From an uncultured Clostridia bacterium (GTDB lineage Bacteria; Bacillota; Clostridia; Oscillospirales; Ruminococcaceae): a stretch of DNA of 27,190 nucleotides. The stretch spans positions 1 through 27,190 of the forward strand of contig CALLQM010000325.1 of assembly GCA_938014855.1 (NCBI GenBank), written 5' to 3'. The position numbers were made by a program, and so were the translations under genes. Positions 1 to 6,797 of this stretch are shown here, in pieces (position 1 is the stretch's first letter; each line of letters starts with the position of its first letter). The notes under the pieces were generated by a model. That model was not told the DNA's origin. It worked only from the letters and a program-made list of their open reading frames with translations, and ran no database searches.

Positions 1-371
1 GTGCGATTCAAACCATTGATAACGGTTCAAACATAGCGGATATTACGGCAAAATCACTGGATAGTGTTGTAAGCGGTGTCAAAGAGGTTGCGAATACAGT
101 TGAACGGATTTCCAACGCCTCCAACGAACAAGCAATGGCAATTGTTCAGGTAACACAGGGGCTTGACCAAATTTCGAGTGTTGTCCAAACCAACTCCGCT
201 ACCGCAGAAGAAAGCGCGGCCGCAAGTGAAGAACTCAGCGGACAGTCGCAAGTTCTCAAAGCGATGGTAAATGAATTCCACCTTAAGGAGTCGGTTGAGA
301 ATTCTCAAATTGATTCCCAAGAGGAACCGGATGAGGAAACGCAAGAATACATAACCAACAAATACGAATAA
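1..371 (+). CDS. Methyl-accepting chemotaxis protein, C-terminal fragment (5' end outside window)
   Basis: The open frame runs in from the left edge (first full codon at base 3) and stops at TAA 369-371. The roughly 120 visible residues form a long heptad-patterned helix. Blocks such as VERISNASNEQAMAIVQVTQ and NSATAEESAAASEELSGQS are typical of the end of the signalling domain of chemoreceptors, where Glu/Gln and Ala/Ser rich segments carry the methylation sites. The family senses ligands and controls the CheA kinase through CheW. The last 20 or so residues are acidic and disordered (QEEPDEETQEY), and there is no NWETF-type CheR-binding pentapeptide. The sensor domain, membrane segments and signalling tip lie outside the window, so the ligand cannot be guessed. 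A strong terminator follows directly. Confidence 0.88.
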   Translation, partial: AIQTIDNGSNIADITAKSLDSVVSGVKEVANTVERISNASNEQAMAIVQVTQGLDQISSVVQTNSATAEESAAASEELSGQSQVLKAMVNEFHLKESVENSQIDSQEEPDEETQEYITNKYE

Positions 372-381
372 ACTTTTTTAC

Positions 382-420
382 TCAGGGAAACGAAAAGGAC
401 TCGTTTCCCTGAACTTTTTC
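382..420 (+). terminator. Rho-independent terminator after the chemoreceptor gene
   Basis: There is a perfect 12-bp stem (382-393 with 401-412, TCAGGGAAACGA and its complement) and a 7-nt loop, followed by ACTTTTTCTT. It sits 10 bases after the chemoreceptor stop codon. Confidence 0.9.
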
Positions 421-459
421 TTGCATGTTTCGTAATTACCTTTGCTCTTTTGTCTTGGT

Positions 460-489
460 TTGATAAATTCTGTCCTATTTTGATAAAAT
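460..489 (+). promoter_or_regulatory. Putative sigma-A promoter of the ClC transporter gene
   Basis: TTGATA (460-465) and TAAAAT (484-489) are separated by 18 nt, about 40 nt before the start codon. No fluoride (crcB-type) riboswitch consensus was seen in the short leader between the promoter and the gene. Confidence 0.5.
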
Positions 490-529
490 GTGGTAAAATA
501 GATGGGAATACAAAATCGGGAGAAGTGAA

Positions 530-1804
530 ATGAATTTGATCCAGACAAAAAAACTTATTGAATTTTTACATGCCATTTGCAAAAACCTGCTTGTTTTCTT
601 TAGATGGCTGATTGCTGCGGTTTTAACCGGTTGTTTTATTGGATTCGTTGCGAGTTTGTTTAGTCTTGCGCTCCAGTATGTTACGAGTTTTCGTATCGCG
701 CACGGTTGGACTTTGTGGTTGCTGCCATTGGCAGGTGTACTAATCGTATTGATATACCGTGCGAGTAATATCAAGAAACCTCGAGGCACAAATTTAGTCA
801 TTGAAGCGGTAAGGTCTCCAGAAGAATTACCTGCCAGAATGGCCCCTCTCATTTTTGTATCCACGGTTTTGACACATCTGTTTGGCGGTTCTGCCGGACG
901 CGAGGGAGCTGTTCTGCAAATTGGAGGAAGTCTTGCGAATGTTTTGGGCAAATTTTTACGGTTGGATGATGAAAAATCAAAGACCATTATGATTATGTGC
1001 GGCATGAGTGCCGCATTTTCCGCTTTATTTGGAACACCGGTGACGGCAACGGTATTTGCTATGGAATTGATTAGTGTAGGTGTAATGTACTATTCCGCAT
1101 TGGTTCCGTGCGCGATGTCTTCTGTAGTTGCTTTGGAAATCGCACATATGTTAGGAATTACTCCTACCGTATACCAAGTAATTGGAATTCCGGAAATCGG
1201 AATGCTCAGCATTATTCGTGTGCTCGTTCTGTCCCTATTTTGTGCAGGTCTGAGTGTACTATTTTGTTTCTGTCTACATAAATCAGAATGGCTTTATGAA
1301 ACCTACATTCCAAATCAATATTTGCGTGCGGCGGCTGGCGGCATTTTGGTAATTGTTCTTACCTTTGTTTTTCAGACTCGCGATTACTTGGGAGCAGGCG
1401 GGGATATCATTATGCGCAGCTTTCAGGGTGAGGCACAGCCGTGGGCATTTGCACTCAAATTACTGTTTACTGGGGTGACTTTGGGGGCACGCTTCAAAGG
1501 CGGAGAAATCGTACCGAGCTTTTTTGTTGGTGCGACGTTTGGATGCTTCTTTGGCGGTCTAATAGGACTGCATCCGTCGTTTGGGGCGGCAATTGGATTG
1601 GCGGCATTGTTTTGCGGAGTTACCAATTGCCCAATTACGACGTTGATGCTGTCATTTGAACTGTTTGGGTTTACCGGGTCGCTCTATTTTCTGCTTGCAG
1701 TAGCGGTAAGCTATATGCTTTCCGGATATTACAGCCTATATAGTGCGCAGAAAATTGTTTATGCCAAGACGAAGCCGCTCTTTATTAATCGTTGCGCAAA
1801 TTAG
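530..1804 (+). CDS. ClC-family anion transporter, probably fluoride/proton antiporter type
   Basis: This 424-residue integral membrane protein has many hydrophobic segments. The ClC signature regions are visible. GGSAGREGAVLQIGGS matches the GREGP region that carries the gating glutamate, GMSAAFSALFGTPV follows it, and GARFKGGEIVPSFFVGATFG is the C-terminal core motif. The usual chloride-selectivity motif GSGIP is absent; the equivalent stretch reads KPRGTNLVIEAVRSPEELPARMAP. The GTNL-type sequence plus GREG is what I know from the fluoride-exporting CLC-F branch, so fluoride/proton antiport is more likely than chloride transport. There is no C-terminal CBS domain. The gene is monocistronic with its own promoter; ATG is preceded by GGGAGAAG. 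The family is certain; the fluoride assignment is inference from motif loss. Confidence 0.85.
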   Translation: MNLIQTKKLIEFLHAICKNLLVFFRWLIAAVLTGCFIGFVASLFSLALQYVTSFRIAHGWTLWLLPLAGVLIVLIYRASNIKKPRGTNLVIEAVRSPEELPARMAPLIFVSTVLTHLFGGSAGREGAVLQIGGSLANVLGKFLRLDDEKSKTIMIMCGMSAAFSALFGTPVTATVFAMELISVGVMYYSALVPCAMSSVVALEIAHMLGITPTVYQVIGIPEIGMLSIIRVLVLSLFCAGLSVLFCFCLHKSEWLYETYIPNQYLRAAAGGILVIVLTFVFQTRDYLGAGGDIIMRSFQGEAQPWAFALKLLFTGVTLGARFKGGEIVPSFFVGATFGCFFGGLIGLHPSFGAAIGLAALFCGVTNCPITTLMLSFELFGFTGSLYFLLAVAVSYMLSGYYSLYSAQKIVYAKTKPLFINRCAN

Positions 1805-1841
1805 CCAAAATTCATTTATTTTACAAAATTTTTGAAATTTC

Positions 1842-1869
1842 TTGCAAAATGGTACAAAAATGGTATAAT
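1842..1869 (+). promoter_or_regulatory. Putative extended -10 promoter of the PfkB kinase gene
   Basis: TTGCAA (1842-1847), a 16-nt spacer and a perfect TATAAT (1864-1869) preceded by TGG form an extended -10 element. It lies 50 nt upstream of the kinase start. Confidence 0.7.
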
Positions 1870-1919
1870 GATAAGTATCATGGGGAAATGTTTCGAATTT
1901 TGAATTAGGAAGTGTCATC

Positions 1920-2954
1920 ATGACTTTTGGCAATGAAAATAAAGATTTTGACGTGATTAGTTTCGGTGAGATTATGTTGCGTCTTTCTCCTACTGGTATG
2001 GATCGTCTTTCTCAGTGTGAAACTCTTGAAAAGAGACCGGGCGGCAGCGAACTGAACGTTGTATCTGGAATATCTCTGCTCGGTTTGCGTACAGGAATTG
2101 TAACAAAAGTGCCGGACAATGATATGGGCCAATTTATTAAAAATAAAATCCGCTTTTATGGCGTCAGCGATGACTATCTAATCTATGACGATTCTGAAAA
2201 CCGTCGAATTGGCATTTACTATTATGAAAGCGGAGCGTATCCGCGTAAGCCCGCGGTTATGTACGACCGTGCTTATTCATCGATCAATAGCATTCATATT
2301 AATGAGATTGACCCAAAAATCTACAACGATTCTCGTGTTTTTCACACAAGTGGAATTTCCTTGGCGCTCGGTGAAAATTGCCGTAAAACAGCGATAGAAC
2401 TGATTAAACGCTTTAAACAGCAGGGCGCTTTGATTTCGTTTGACGTCAATTACCGTGCAAATTTGTGGAGCGAAGAAAAAGCACGCAAAACGATCTACGA
2501 AATTTTGCCTTACATTGATATTTTGTTTGTTTCGGAAGAAACTTCCCGCCGCATGATGCAGCGCACCGGCACCATGGAGGAAATTATGCGTGGTTACTGC
2601 CAGGAATTTGGTTGTAAAGTGGTTGCATCTACTCATCGTAAGGTGAAAAGTCCAAAATGCCATTCGTTCAATTCCACAATCTATCTGAGTGAATCGGATA
2701 CGTTCTATACCAGTAAACCGTTTGAAGATATCGACGTAATCGATCGCATCGGCAGCGGAGATGCTTATGTTGCGGGGGCGCTGTTTGGCTTGCTTAAATA
2801 TCATGATGTCAAAAAGGCAGTGGAATTCGGAAACGCAATGTCTGCGGTTAAAAATACAATTGTAGGTGATATGCCGGCTTCTGATTTTGAAGAAATCGAC
2901 CGCGTGATTGCACTGCATAATTCCGGTAATGCCGGAGATGAACTCAATCGATAA
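1920..2954 (+). CDS. PfkB-family carbohydrate kinase (2-dehydro-3-deoxygluconate kinase-like)
   Basis: This 344-residue soluble sugar kinase belongs to the ribokinase/PfkB family, which transfers phosphate from ATP to a sugar hydroxyl. The N-terminal PfkB signature is GGSELNVVSGISLLG (about residues 41-55). The C-terminal signature is DRIGSGDAYVAGALFG, with the catalytic base Asp near residue 281 in the GSGD anion-hole motif. The FGEIMLRLSP opening resembles bacterial 2-keto-3-deoxygluconate kinases, but the substrate cannot be fixed from sequence alone and fructokinase-like activity is possible. ATG 1920 is preceded by AGGAAG. The gene stands alone between a strong promoter and a terminator, without neighbouring aldolase or dehydratase genes that would confirm a pathway. 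Confidence 0.85.
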   Translation: MTFGNENKDFDVISFGEIMLRLSPTGMDRLSQCETLEKRPGGSELNVVSGISLLGLRTGIVTKVPDNDMGQFIKNKIRFYGVSDDYLIYDDSENRRIGIYYYESGAYPRKPAVMYDRAYSSINSIHINEIDPKIYNDSRVFHTSGISLALGENCRKTAIELIKRFKQQGALISFDVNYRANLWSEEKARKTIYEILPYIDILFVSEETSRRMMQRTGTMEEIMRGYCQEFGCKVVASTHRKVKSPKCHSFNSTIYLSESDTFYTSKPFEDIDVIDRIGSGDAYVAGALFGLLKYHDVKKAVEFGNAMSAVKNTIVGDMPASDFEEIDRVIALHNSGNAGDELNR

Positions 2955-2959
2955 TAATC

Positions 2960-3001
2960 AACGGGAAAATTGTCGTTCATGGCAATTATCCCGTTTCGTT
3001 T
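2960..3001 (+). terminator. Terminator after the PfkB kinase gene
   Basis: A 13-bp stem with one mismatch (2960-2972 AACGGGAAAATTG with 2983-2995 CAATTATCCCGTT) and a 10-nt loop is followed by TCGTTTTTA. It separates the kinase from the aromatic operon promoter. Confidence 0.75.
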
Positions 3002-3024
3002 TTATGGAAATTTTTATAAACGGG

Positions 3025-3052
3025 TTGACAGATTGCATTTGTTTGCTATAAT
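3025..3052 (+). promoter_or_regulatory. Consensus sigma-A promoter for the Phe leader and aromatic operon
   Basis: A perfect TTGACA (3025-3030), a 16-nt spacer and a perfect TATAAT (3047-3052) lie here. It is the best promoter in the window. Transcription would start near 3059, ahead of the short Phe-rich leader ORF. Confidence 0.88.
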
Positions 3053-3083
3053 TAAAGAAAACTTTTTATCTGTGGAGGCTGTT

Positions 3084-3191
3084 ATGGTTCACCTGTCTTC
3101 AAAACAGAATCGATTTTATGGCTTTTTTAGCTGGGGCTTTTTCTTTAGCACCGGTTTTATTTGCTGTGGAAAAGATTGTGTTTTTGAGTAA
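3084..3191 (+). CDS. Putative phenylalanine-rich leader peptide controlling aroF-pheA
   Basis: This 35-codon ORF starts at ATG 3084 with a GGAGG ribosome site (3074-3078) 5 nt upstream and ends at TAA 3189-3191. Its middle reads RFYGFFSWGFFFSTGF: 7 Phe plus one Tyr and one Trp in 16 residues, and 8 Phe in the whole peptide. It lies between a consensus promoter and an intrinsic terminator (3233-3266), directly ahead of DAHP synthase and chorismate mutase/prephenate dehydratase, the committed steps to phenylalanine. This is the layout of ribosome-mediated attenuation, as in the enterobacterial pheL leader. The peptide itself probably has no function beyond stalling when charged tRNA-Phe is scarce. 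I did not work out a convincing antiterminator pairing, and an overlapping frame also encodes a short hydrophobic peptide. Confidence 0.65.
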   Translation: MVHLSSKQNRFYGFFSWGFFFSTGFICCGKDCVFE

Positions 3192-3232
3192 AGGCGTTCC
3201 TGGGGTAAAATAGCCGAATGGAATGATACTTG

Positions 3233-3266
3233 AGAGAACTCATTGACGCAATGGGTTCTCTTTTTG
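3233..3266 (+). terminator. Attenuator-type terminator upstream of aroF
   Basis: A 10-bp core stem with one G-U pair joins 3234-3243 (GAGAACTCAT) with 3251-3260 (ATGGGTTCTC), extendable at both ends and followed by TTTTTG. It ends about 50 nt before the DAHP synthase start, inside the untranslated leader, so transcripts from the strong upstream promoter must read through it to reach the operon. Confidence 0.8.
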
Positions 3267-3315
3267 TTTACAAAAAAACCGGACCCATGTAATTGGAATT
3301 TTGGGAGGAAACGAT

Positions 3316-4329
3316 ATGATCGTAATTATGAAACGCGGAACATCGCAAAAGCAGATTGATGACTTAACAAATCAAATAACTTCAAAAGGTGTAGAAGTCA
3401 ATCCAGTTGTCGGTAAGGATCTTATTATTCTAGGGCTGGTGGGAGATACCAGCCGAATTGATGATTCTTGGATTGAGGCCAACCGAAACGTTGAGCGCGT
3501 CATGCACGTTGCCGAGCCGTTTAAAAAAGCGAATCGCATGTTTCATCCCGCACCGACGGTTGTAACGGTTGGCGAAAACAAAATTGGTGACAGCAGGATT
3601 GCGATGATTGCAGGACCTTGCTCGGTGGAAAACGAACAGCAGATCTGCTCGATTGCAGAAGATGTAAAACGTATGGGAGCCAACTTCCTGCGCGGTGGTG
3701 CATTTAAACCTCGTACAAGTCCTTATGCATTTCAGGGGCTCAAATACGATGGCTTGGAACTACTGAAAGAGGCGAGAAACGTAACGGGACTGCCCATTGT
3801 GACAGAAATCATGTCGCCCTATGATATTGAGATTTTTGAGCGGGATGTAGACGTCATTCAAGTTGGGGCGCGCAATATGCAGAACTTTGAATTGCTCAAA
3901 GAATTGGGTCATACACGCAAACCAATTCTGCTTAAGCGCGGACTTTCCGCAACCGTTGAAGAGTGGCTGATGTCGGCAGAATACATTATGTCCGGCGGCA
4001 ATGAAAACATTATCCTCTGTGAACGCGGAATTCGTACGTTTGAAACCTATACGCGCAATACGCTGGATTTGTCAGCAATCCCAGTGATTAAAAAGTTTAG
4101 TCACCTGCCGGTTGTAGTTGACCCAAGCCATGCAACGGGCAAATGGTGGATGGTCGAGCCGCTGGCAAAAGCGGCGGTAGCGGTGGGAGCCGACGGGCTG
4201 ATCATTGAAGTACACAATGATCCGGCCAATGCCCTGTGTGACGGACAGCAGTCGATCAAGCCCAGTGTGTATGGTGAACTGGTGAAGGAATTGCGCTCGA
4301 TTGCCAGCGCGGTAGGACGAGAAATTTAG
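3316..4329 (+). CDS. aroF: 3-deoxy-7-phosphoheptulonate (DAHP) synthase
   Basis: This enzyme condenses phosphoenolpyruvate with erythrose-4-phosphate, the first step of the shikimate pathway. The 337-residue product has an N-terminal ferredoxin-like regulatory domain (about residues 1-70, MIVIMKRGTSQKQIDDLTNQ) of the Thermotoga/Bacillus type, followed by the TIM-barrel catalytic domain. Characteristic motifs are IAGPCSVENE, FLRGGAFKPRTSPYAFQGL, PILLKRGLSAT and VVDPSHATGK, which include the metal- and phosphate-binding residues. I chose ATG 3316 over an in-frame TTG at 3301 because GGGAGGAA (3303-3310) lies 5 nt upstream. The next gene begins 41 nt after the stop, so the two are probably cotranscribed. 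Regulation is likely both by the upstream Phe leader and, as known for this class, by ligand binding to the N-terminal domain. Confidence 0.95.
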   Translation: MIVIMKRGTSQKQIDDLTNQITSKGVEVNPVVGKDLIILGLVGDTSRIDDSWIEANRNVERVMHVAEPFKKANRMFHPAPTVVTVGENKIGDSRIAMIAGPCSVENEQQICSIAEDVKRMGANFLRGGAFKPRTSPYAFQGLKYDGLELLKEARNVTGLPIVTEIMSPYDIEIFERDVDVIQVGARNMQNFELLKELGHTRKPILLKRGLSATVEEWLMSAEYIMSGGNENIILCERGIRTFETYTRNTLDLSAIPVIKKFSHLPVVVDPSHATGKWWMVEPLAKAAVAVGADGLIIEVHNDPANALCDGQQSIKPSVYGELVKELRSIASAVGREI

Positions 4330-4370
4330 ACGACCACGAATAAATCACAAAAGCAGGATGGAGACTGGAT

Positions 4371-5492
4371 ATGGCAGATTTAAACGATTACCGCAAAGAG
4401 ATTGACGAGATCGATGCACAAATGATTGCACTTTTTGAGCGTCGGATGGATGTCGTGCGTAAGGTTGGACAGTACAAACAGGAACATAATCTTTCTGTTT
4501 TGCAGACGGGCAGAGAACAGGCGGTGTTACAGAGAGCTGCGGAAAACTTAACAAATCCGGACTATGCGGCAGATGCAAAGCAATTTATGCGTGCCGCTAT
4601 GGAAATCAGCCGTGCGGCTCAGCACCGTAATCAGCAAACATTTAAGCAAGCCAACAAACAGCCTGCTATGATTAAAGGAAAAGTTGGGTTTCAGGGTGTG
4701 CCCGGTTCCTTTTCCGAACAGGCTCTGATTGATACGTTTTCTGCGGAGCAGGAGCACATTGCCTGCAAAGAATTCCGCGATGTATTTGATGCACTGCGGG
4801 ATGGCAAAATCGATTATGGGGTTCTTCCGATTGAGAATTCGTCCTCCGGTGCAATATCAGCGGTTTATGATTTACTGGCATGCTATGGATTTGCGATTGT
4901 CGGGGAACGCCTTTTAAAAGTAAGCCACAATTTGGCGGCGGTTTCGGATGCATCCATTCATACGATTGAGCAGGTTTATTCCCATGAACAGGGACTGCTT
5001 CAAAGCAGTGAATTCCTTTCCGGTCACGCTGATTGGACGCTGATTCCACAGCAAAATACAGCGGTCAGTGCCAAATATGTTGCAGAATCAAACGATCTGA
5101 CCAAAGCCGCGGTTTGCAGTGCCCGAGCAGCTGAACTTTACGGTCTTAAAATACTTGCCCGTGATATTCAAAACAATCATAAGAACACAACCCGGTTTAT
5201 CATTGTGGGACGTGAATTGCAAACAAACGATGCGGACAAAGTCAGCTTGATGTTTACATTAGATAACGAATCCGGTACGTTATATCAGACTTTGCGCTAT
5301 TTTGCAGAACAAAAGATTAATCTTGTTAAAATTGAATCGCGTCCAATTCCGGATGCGCTTTGGAATTATCGCTTTTATTTAGACTTTGAAGGGAACATCG
5401 ATAGTGAGCAAGTGAAAACAACACTCAGCGCAATTGCGCAAAATGCAAAAGATTTTCGCATTTTGGGTGCTTATCAATCCGATAAATCCTAA
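4371..5492 (+). CDS. pheA: Bifunctional chorismate mutase / prephenate dehydratase (P-protein)
   Basis: This 373-residue enzyme converts chorismate to prephenate and then to phenylpyruvate, the branch to phenylalanine. Residues 1-90 are an all-helical AroQ chorismate mutase domain (LNDYRKEIDEIDAQMIALFE, with the following RRMDVV). A short linker leads to the prephenate dehydratase domain from about residue 101 (GKVGFQGVPGSFSEQA; YGVLPIENSSSGAISAVYDL; NNHKNTTRFIIVG with the catalytic TRF motif). Residues from about 290 form an ACT domain with the ESRP motif (KIESRPIP), the known site for phenylalanine feedback inhibition. The domain order is the same as in enterobacterial P-proteins. It follows aroF by 41 nt, and the Phe-rich leader upstream fits control of this operon by phenylalanine supply. 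Confidence 0.95.
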   Translation: MADLNDYRKEIDEIDAQMIALFERRMDVVRKVGQYKQEHNLSVLQTGREQAVLQRAAENLTNPDYAADAKQFMRAAMEISRAAQHRNQQTFKQANKQPAMIKGKVGFQGVPGSFSEQALIDTFSAEQEHIACKEFRDVFDALRDGKIDYGVLPIENSSSGAISAVYDLLACYGFAIVGERLLKVSHNLAAVSDASIHTIEQVYSHEQGLLQSSEFLSGHADWTLIPQQNTAVSAKYVAESNDLTKAAVCSARAAELYGLKILARDIQNNHKNTTRFIIVGRELQTNDADKVSLMFTLDNESGTLYQTLRYFAEQKINLVKIESRPIPDALWNYRFYLDFEGNIDSEQVKTTLSAIAQNAKDFRILGAYQSDKS

Positions 5493-5504
5493 TAAATAGA
5501 AAAA

Positions 5505-5572
5505 GAGCCGGCTCTCTTTCCGGCTCAAACTTTAGAGCGGTGCATTCTCACATTTGTGGATGCACCGTTTTT
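5505..5572. terminator. Tandem hairpins between convergent pheA and aldolase genes
   Basis: The first stem is 5505-5511 with 5520-5526 (GAGCCGG/CCGGCTC). The second is 5538-5545 with 5560-5567 (CGGTGCAT/ATGCACCG) followed by TTTTTGA. The second is a good terminator for pheA. Read on the other strand, the first hairpin can serve the minus-strand aldolase gene, followed by TCTATTTATT. Confidence 0.75.
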
Positions 5573-5574
5573 GA

Positions 5575-6417
5575 TTATGCTTCTTTTATAGAAAAAACGC
5601 GAATGGCATCTTTTAAATTTTTAGACATCGCCTCGGCCGCCCAAATCGGAATATCGTGGTAATAAAAAGTATCGTTCGGTGAAGTCCCGGCCAATCGGGT
5701 AATGATTTCATGTCCACCTGCAAGGGGCATGTATGTGTAGTAGTTTATTTTTGTGAGGCCGCCCGCAAACTCTTCTTTTGCCAAACAGTTGGAGCCATGC
5801 ATAATAAGCGGTATATTGATAGCTTGTTTGATTTGGCGGATTCGGTTTAAATCCAAAACCGGCTTTGTTTTATAAAAGCCTTGTGAAGTGCCAAACGAGA
5901 TAGCCAATGCATCTACTTTTGTGCTTTCCACAAAGTTTTTAGCGACACCGGGATTGGTGTATATACTATTAACTGCTTTCCACTTTTTGCTGTTTTCTGA
6001 TGAGAAAATCTGTCCCAGTTCTGCCTCAACGGAAACCCCGCTGGAATGTGCGATGCGAACCATTTCTTCTGTCTGTGCAACGTTGGTTTCAAAATCGTAT
6101 CCGGAAGCATCGTACATGACTGAACAGAATCCTAAGCGAATTGCTTTCAGACACATTTCAAAAGAAGTACTGTGATCTAGATGTACGCAGACGGGAACCA
6201 TTGCTTTTCTAGCAATATCCAGCATGATCGGTGCAATAATCTCAATTGGAATCATACTGTTATGTATTTCTGCATGACTTAGAATGACCGGACATTGGAT
6301 TTCTTCTGCTGATTTTATAACTGCTGTGATGGTCTCAAGGTTGGGACAGTTAAATGCTCCGACCGCAAACTTTTTTTCTTTTGCTTCACTTAATAGTTTT
6401 TTCAACGATACCAGCAT
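5575..6417 (-). CDS. Class II fructose-bisphosphate aldolase family protein, divergent metal site
   Basis: The 280-residue protein is collinear with the GatY/KbaY/Fba family of zinc-dependent ketose-bisphosphate aldolases, which split ketose (bis)phosphates to DHAP and an aldehyde. VCVHLDHSTSFE supplies the catalytic Asp81 and zinc ligand His82, VEAELGQI matches the conserved glutamate motif, and PLIMHGSNCL supplies His207. The position of the second zinc-ligand histidine (GTAHG in GatY) reads FGTSQG, placing Gln at 179. The DHAP-binding INVATEL region is changed to INYYTYM. Activity and substrate are therefore uncertain. It could be an altered aldolase or a non-aldolase relative. The gene is convergent with pheA and has no evident operon partner. 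On the minus strand GTGAGGAA precedes the ATG. Confidence 0.8.
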   Translation of the reverse strand: MLVSLKKLLSEAKEKKFAVGAFNCPNLETITAVIKSAEEIQCPVILSHAEIHNSMIPIEIIAPIMLDIARKAMVPVCVHLDHSTSFEMCLKAIRLGFCSVMYDASGYDFETNVAQTEEMVRIAHSSGVSVEAELGQIFSSENSKKWKAVNSIYTNPGVAKNFVESTKVDALAISFGTSQGFYKTKPVLDLNRIRQIKQAINIPLIMHGSNCLAKEEFAGGLTKINYYTYMPLAGGHEIITRLAGTSPNDTFYYHDIPIWAAEAMSKNLKDAIRVFSIKEA

Positions 6418-6797
6418 GGTTCCTCACTCCGTTTCAAAATTTAGATCTGCTAATGCAGAATCTGATTCCTGCGTTATGAATACTGAGACTGTTCCAACTC
6501 TTGCATACAGCAAGTACGATCATTGTGTTTGTAACCGTATTAGATCTCTTCTATATACAGTATACTCGTCCACCTTTGTAAATTATTACTGCAAAATAGA
6601 CAGGTTGTATAAGGAAGCATCTATATAATATATTAAATCATTACAAAAAAATAGCAAACCAATTACTTCCAAATGGCGCAAAATACGATGGAAAGAAAAA
6701 AACCGCCAAAAAGATAAAAAATCCTCGTTGATTTTTTATAGTAAATTCTGCGCATGATATAGTATAGAATATAAGATTTTAAAGCAGAGGTGTTCAA
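6418..6797. other. Intergenic region between divergent aldolase and spore photoproduct lyase genes
   Basis: This 380-base AT-rich spacer carries the 5' regions of two divergent genes. Near the aldolase side an imperfect palindrome GCAGAATCTGATTCCTGC (about 6456-6473) could be an operator. A 10-bp stem (6714-6723 with 6730-6739, ATAAAAAATC/GATTTTTTAT, 6-nt loop) precedes the lyase gene. CATGATA (6753-6759) resembles a forespore sigma-G -10 element, but I see no good -35 at the right distance. No clear sigma-A promoter and no gene were recognised. Confidence 0.4.

Noticed and set aside
3118..3213. A 31-codon hydrophobic ORF starting MAFLAGAFSLAP, overlapping the Phe leader in another frame
   Set aside because: It has no ribosome binding site, and its hydrophobicity follows from the T-rich Phe codon run of the overlapping leader, which has a good GGAGG. 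It cannot be excluded without comparative data.
6418..6540. T-box or riboswitch leader for the minus-strand aldolase gene
   Set aside because: No T-box consensus or known aptamer core was recognised. Only a short imperfect palindrome is visible.
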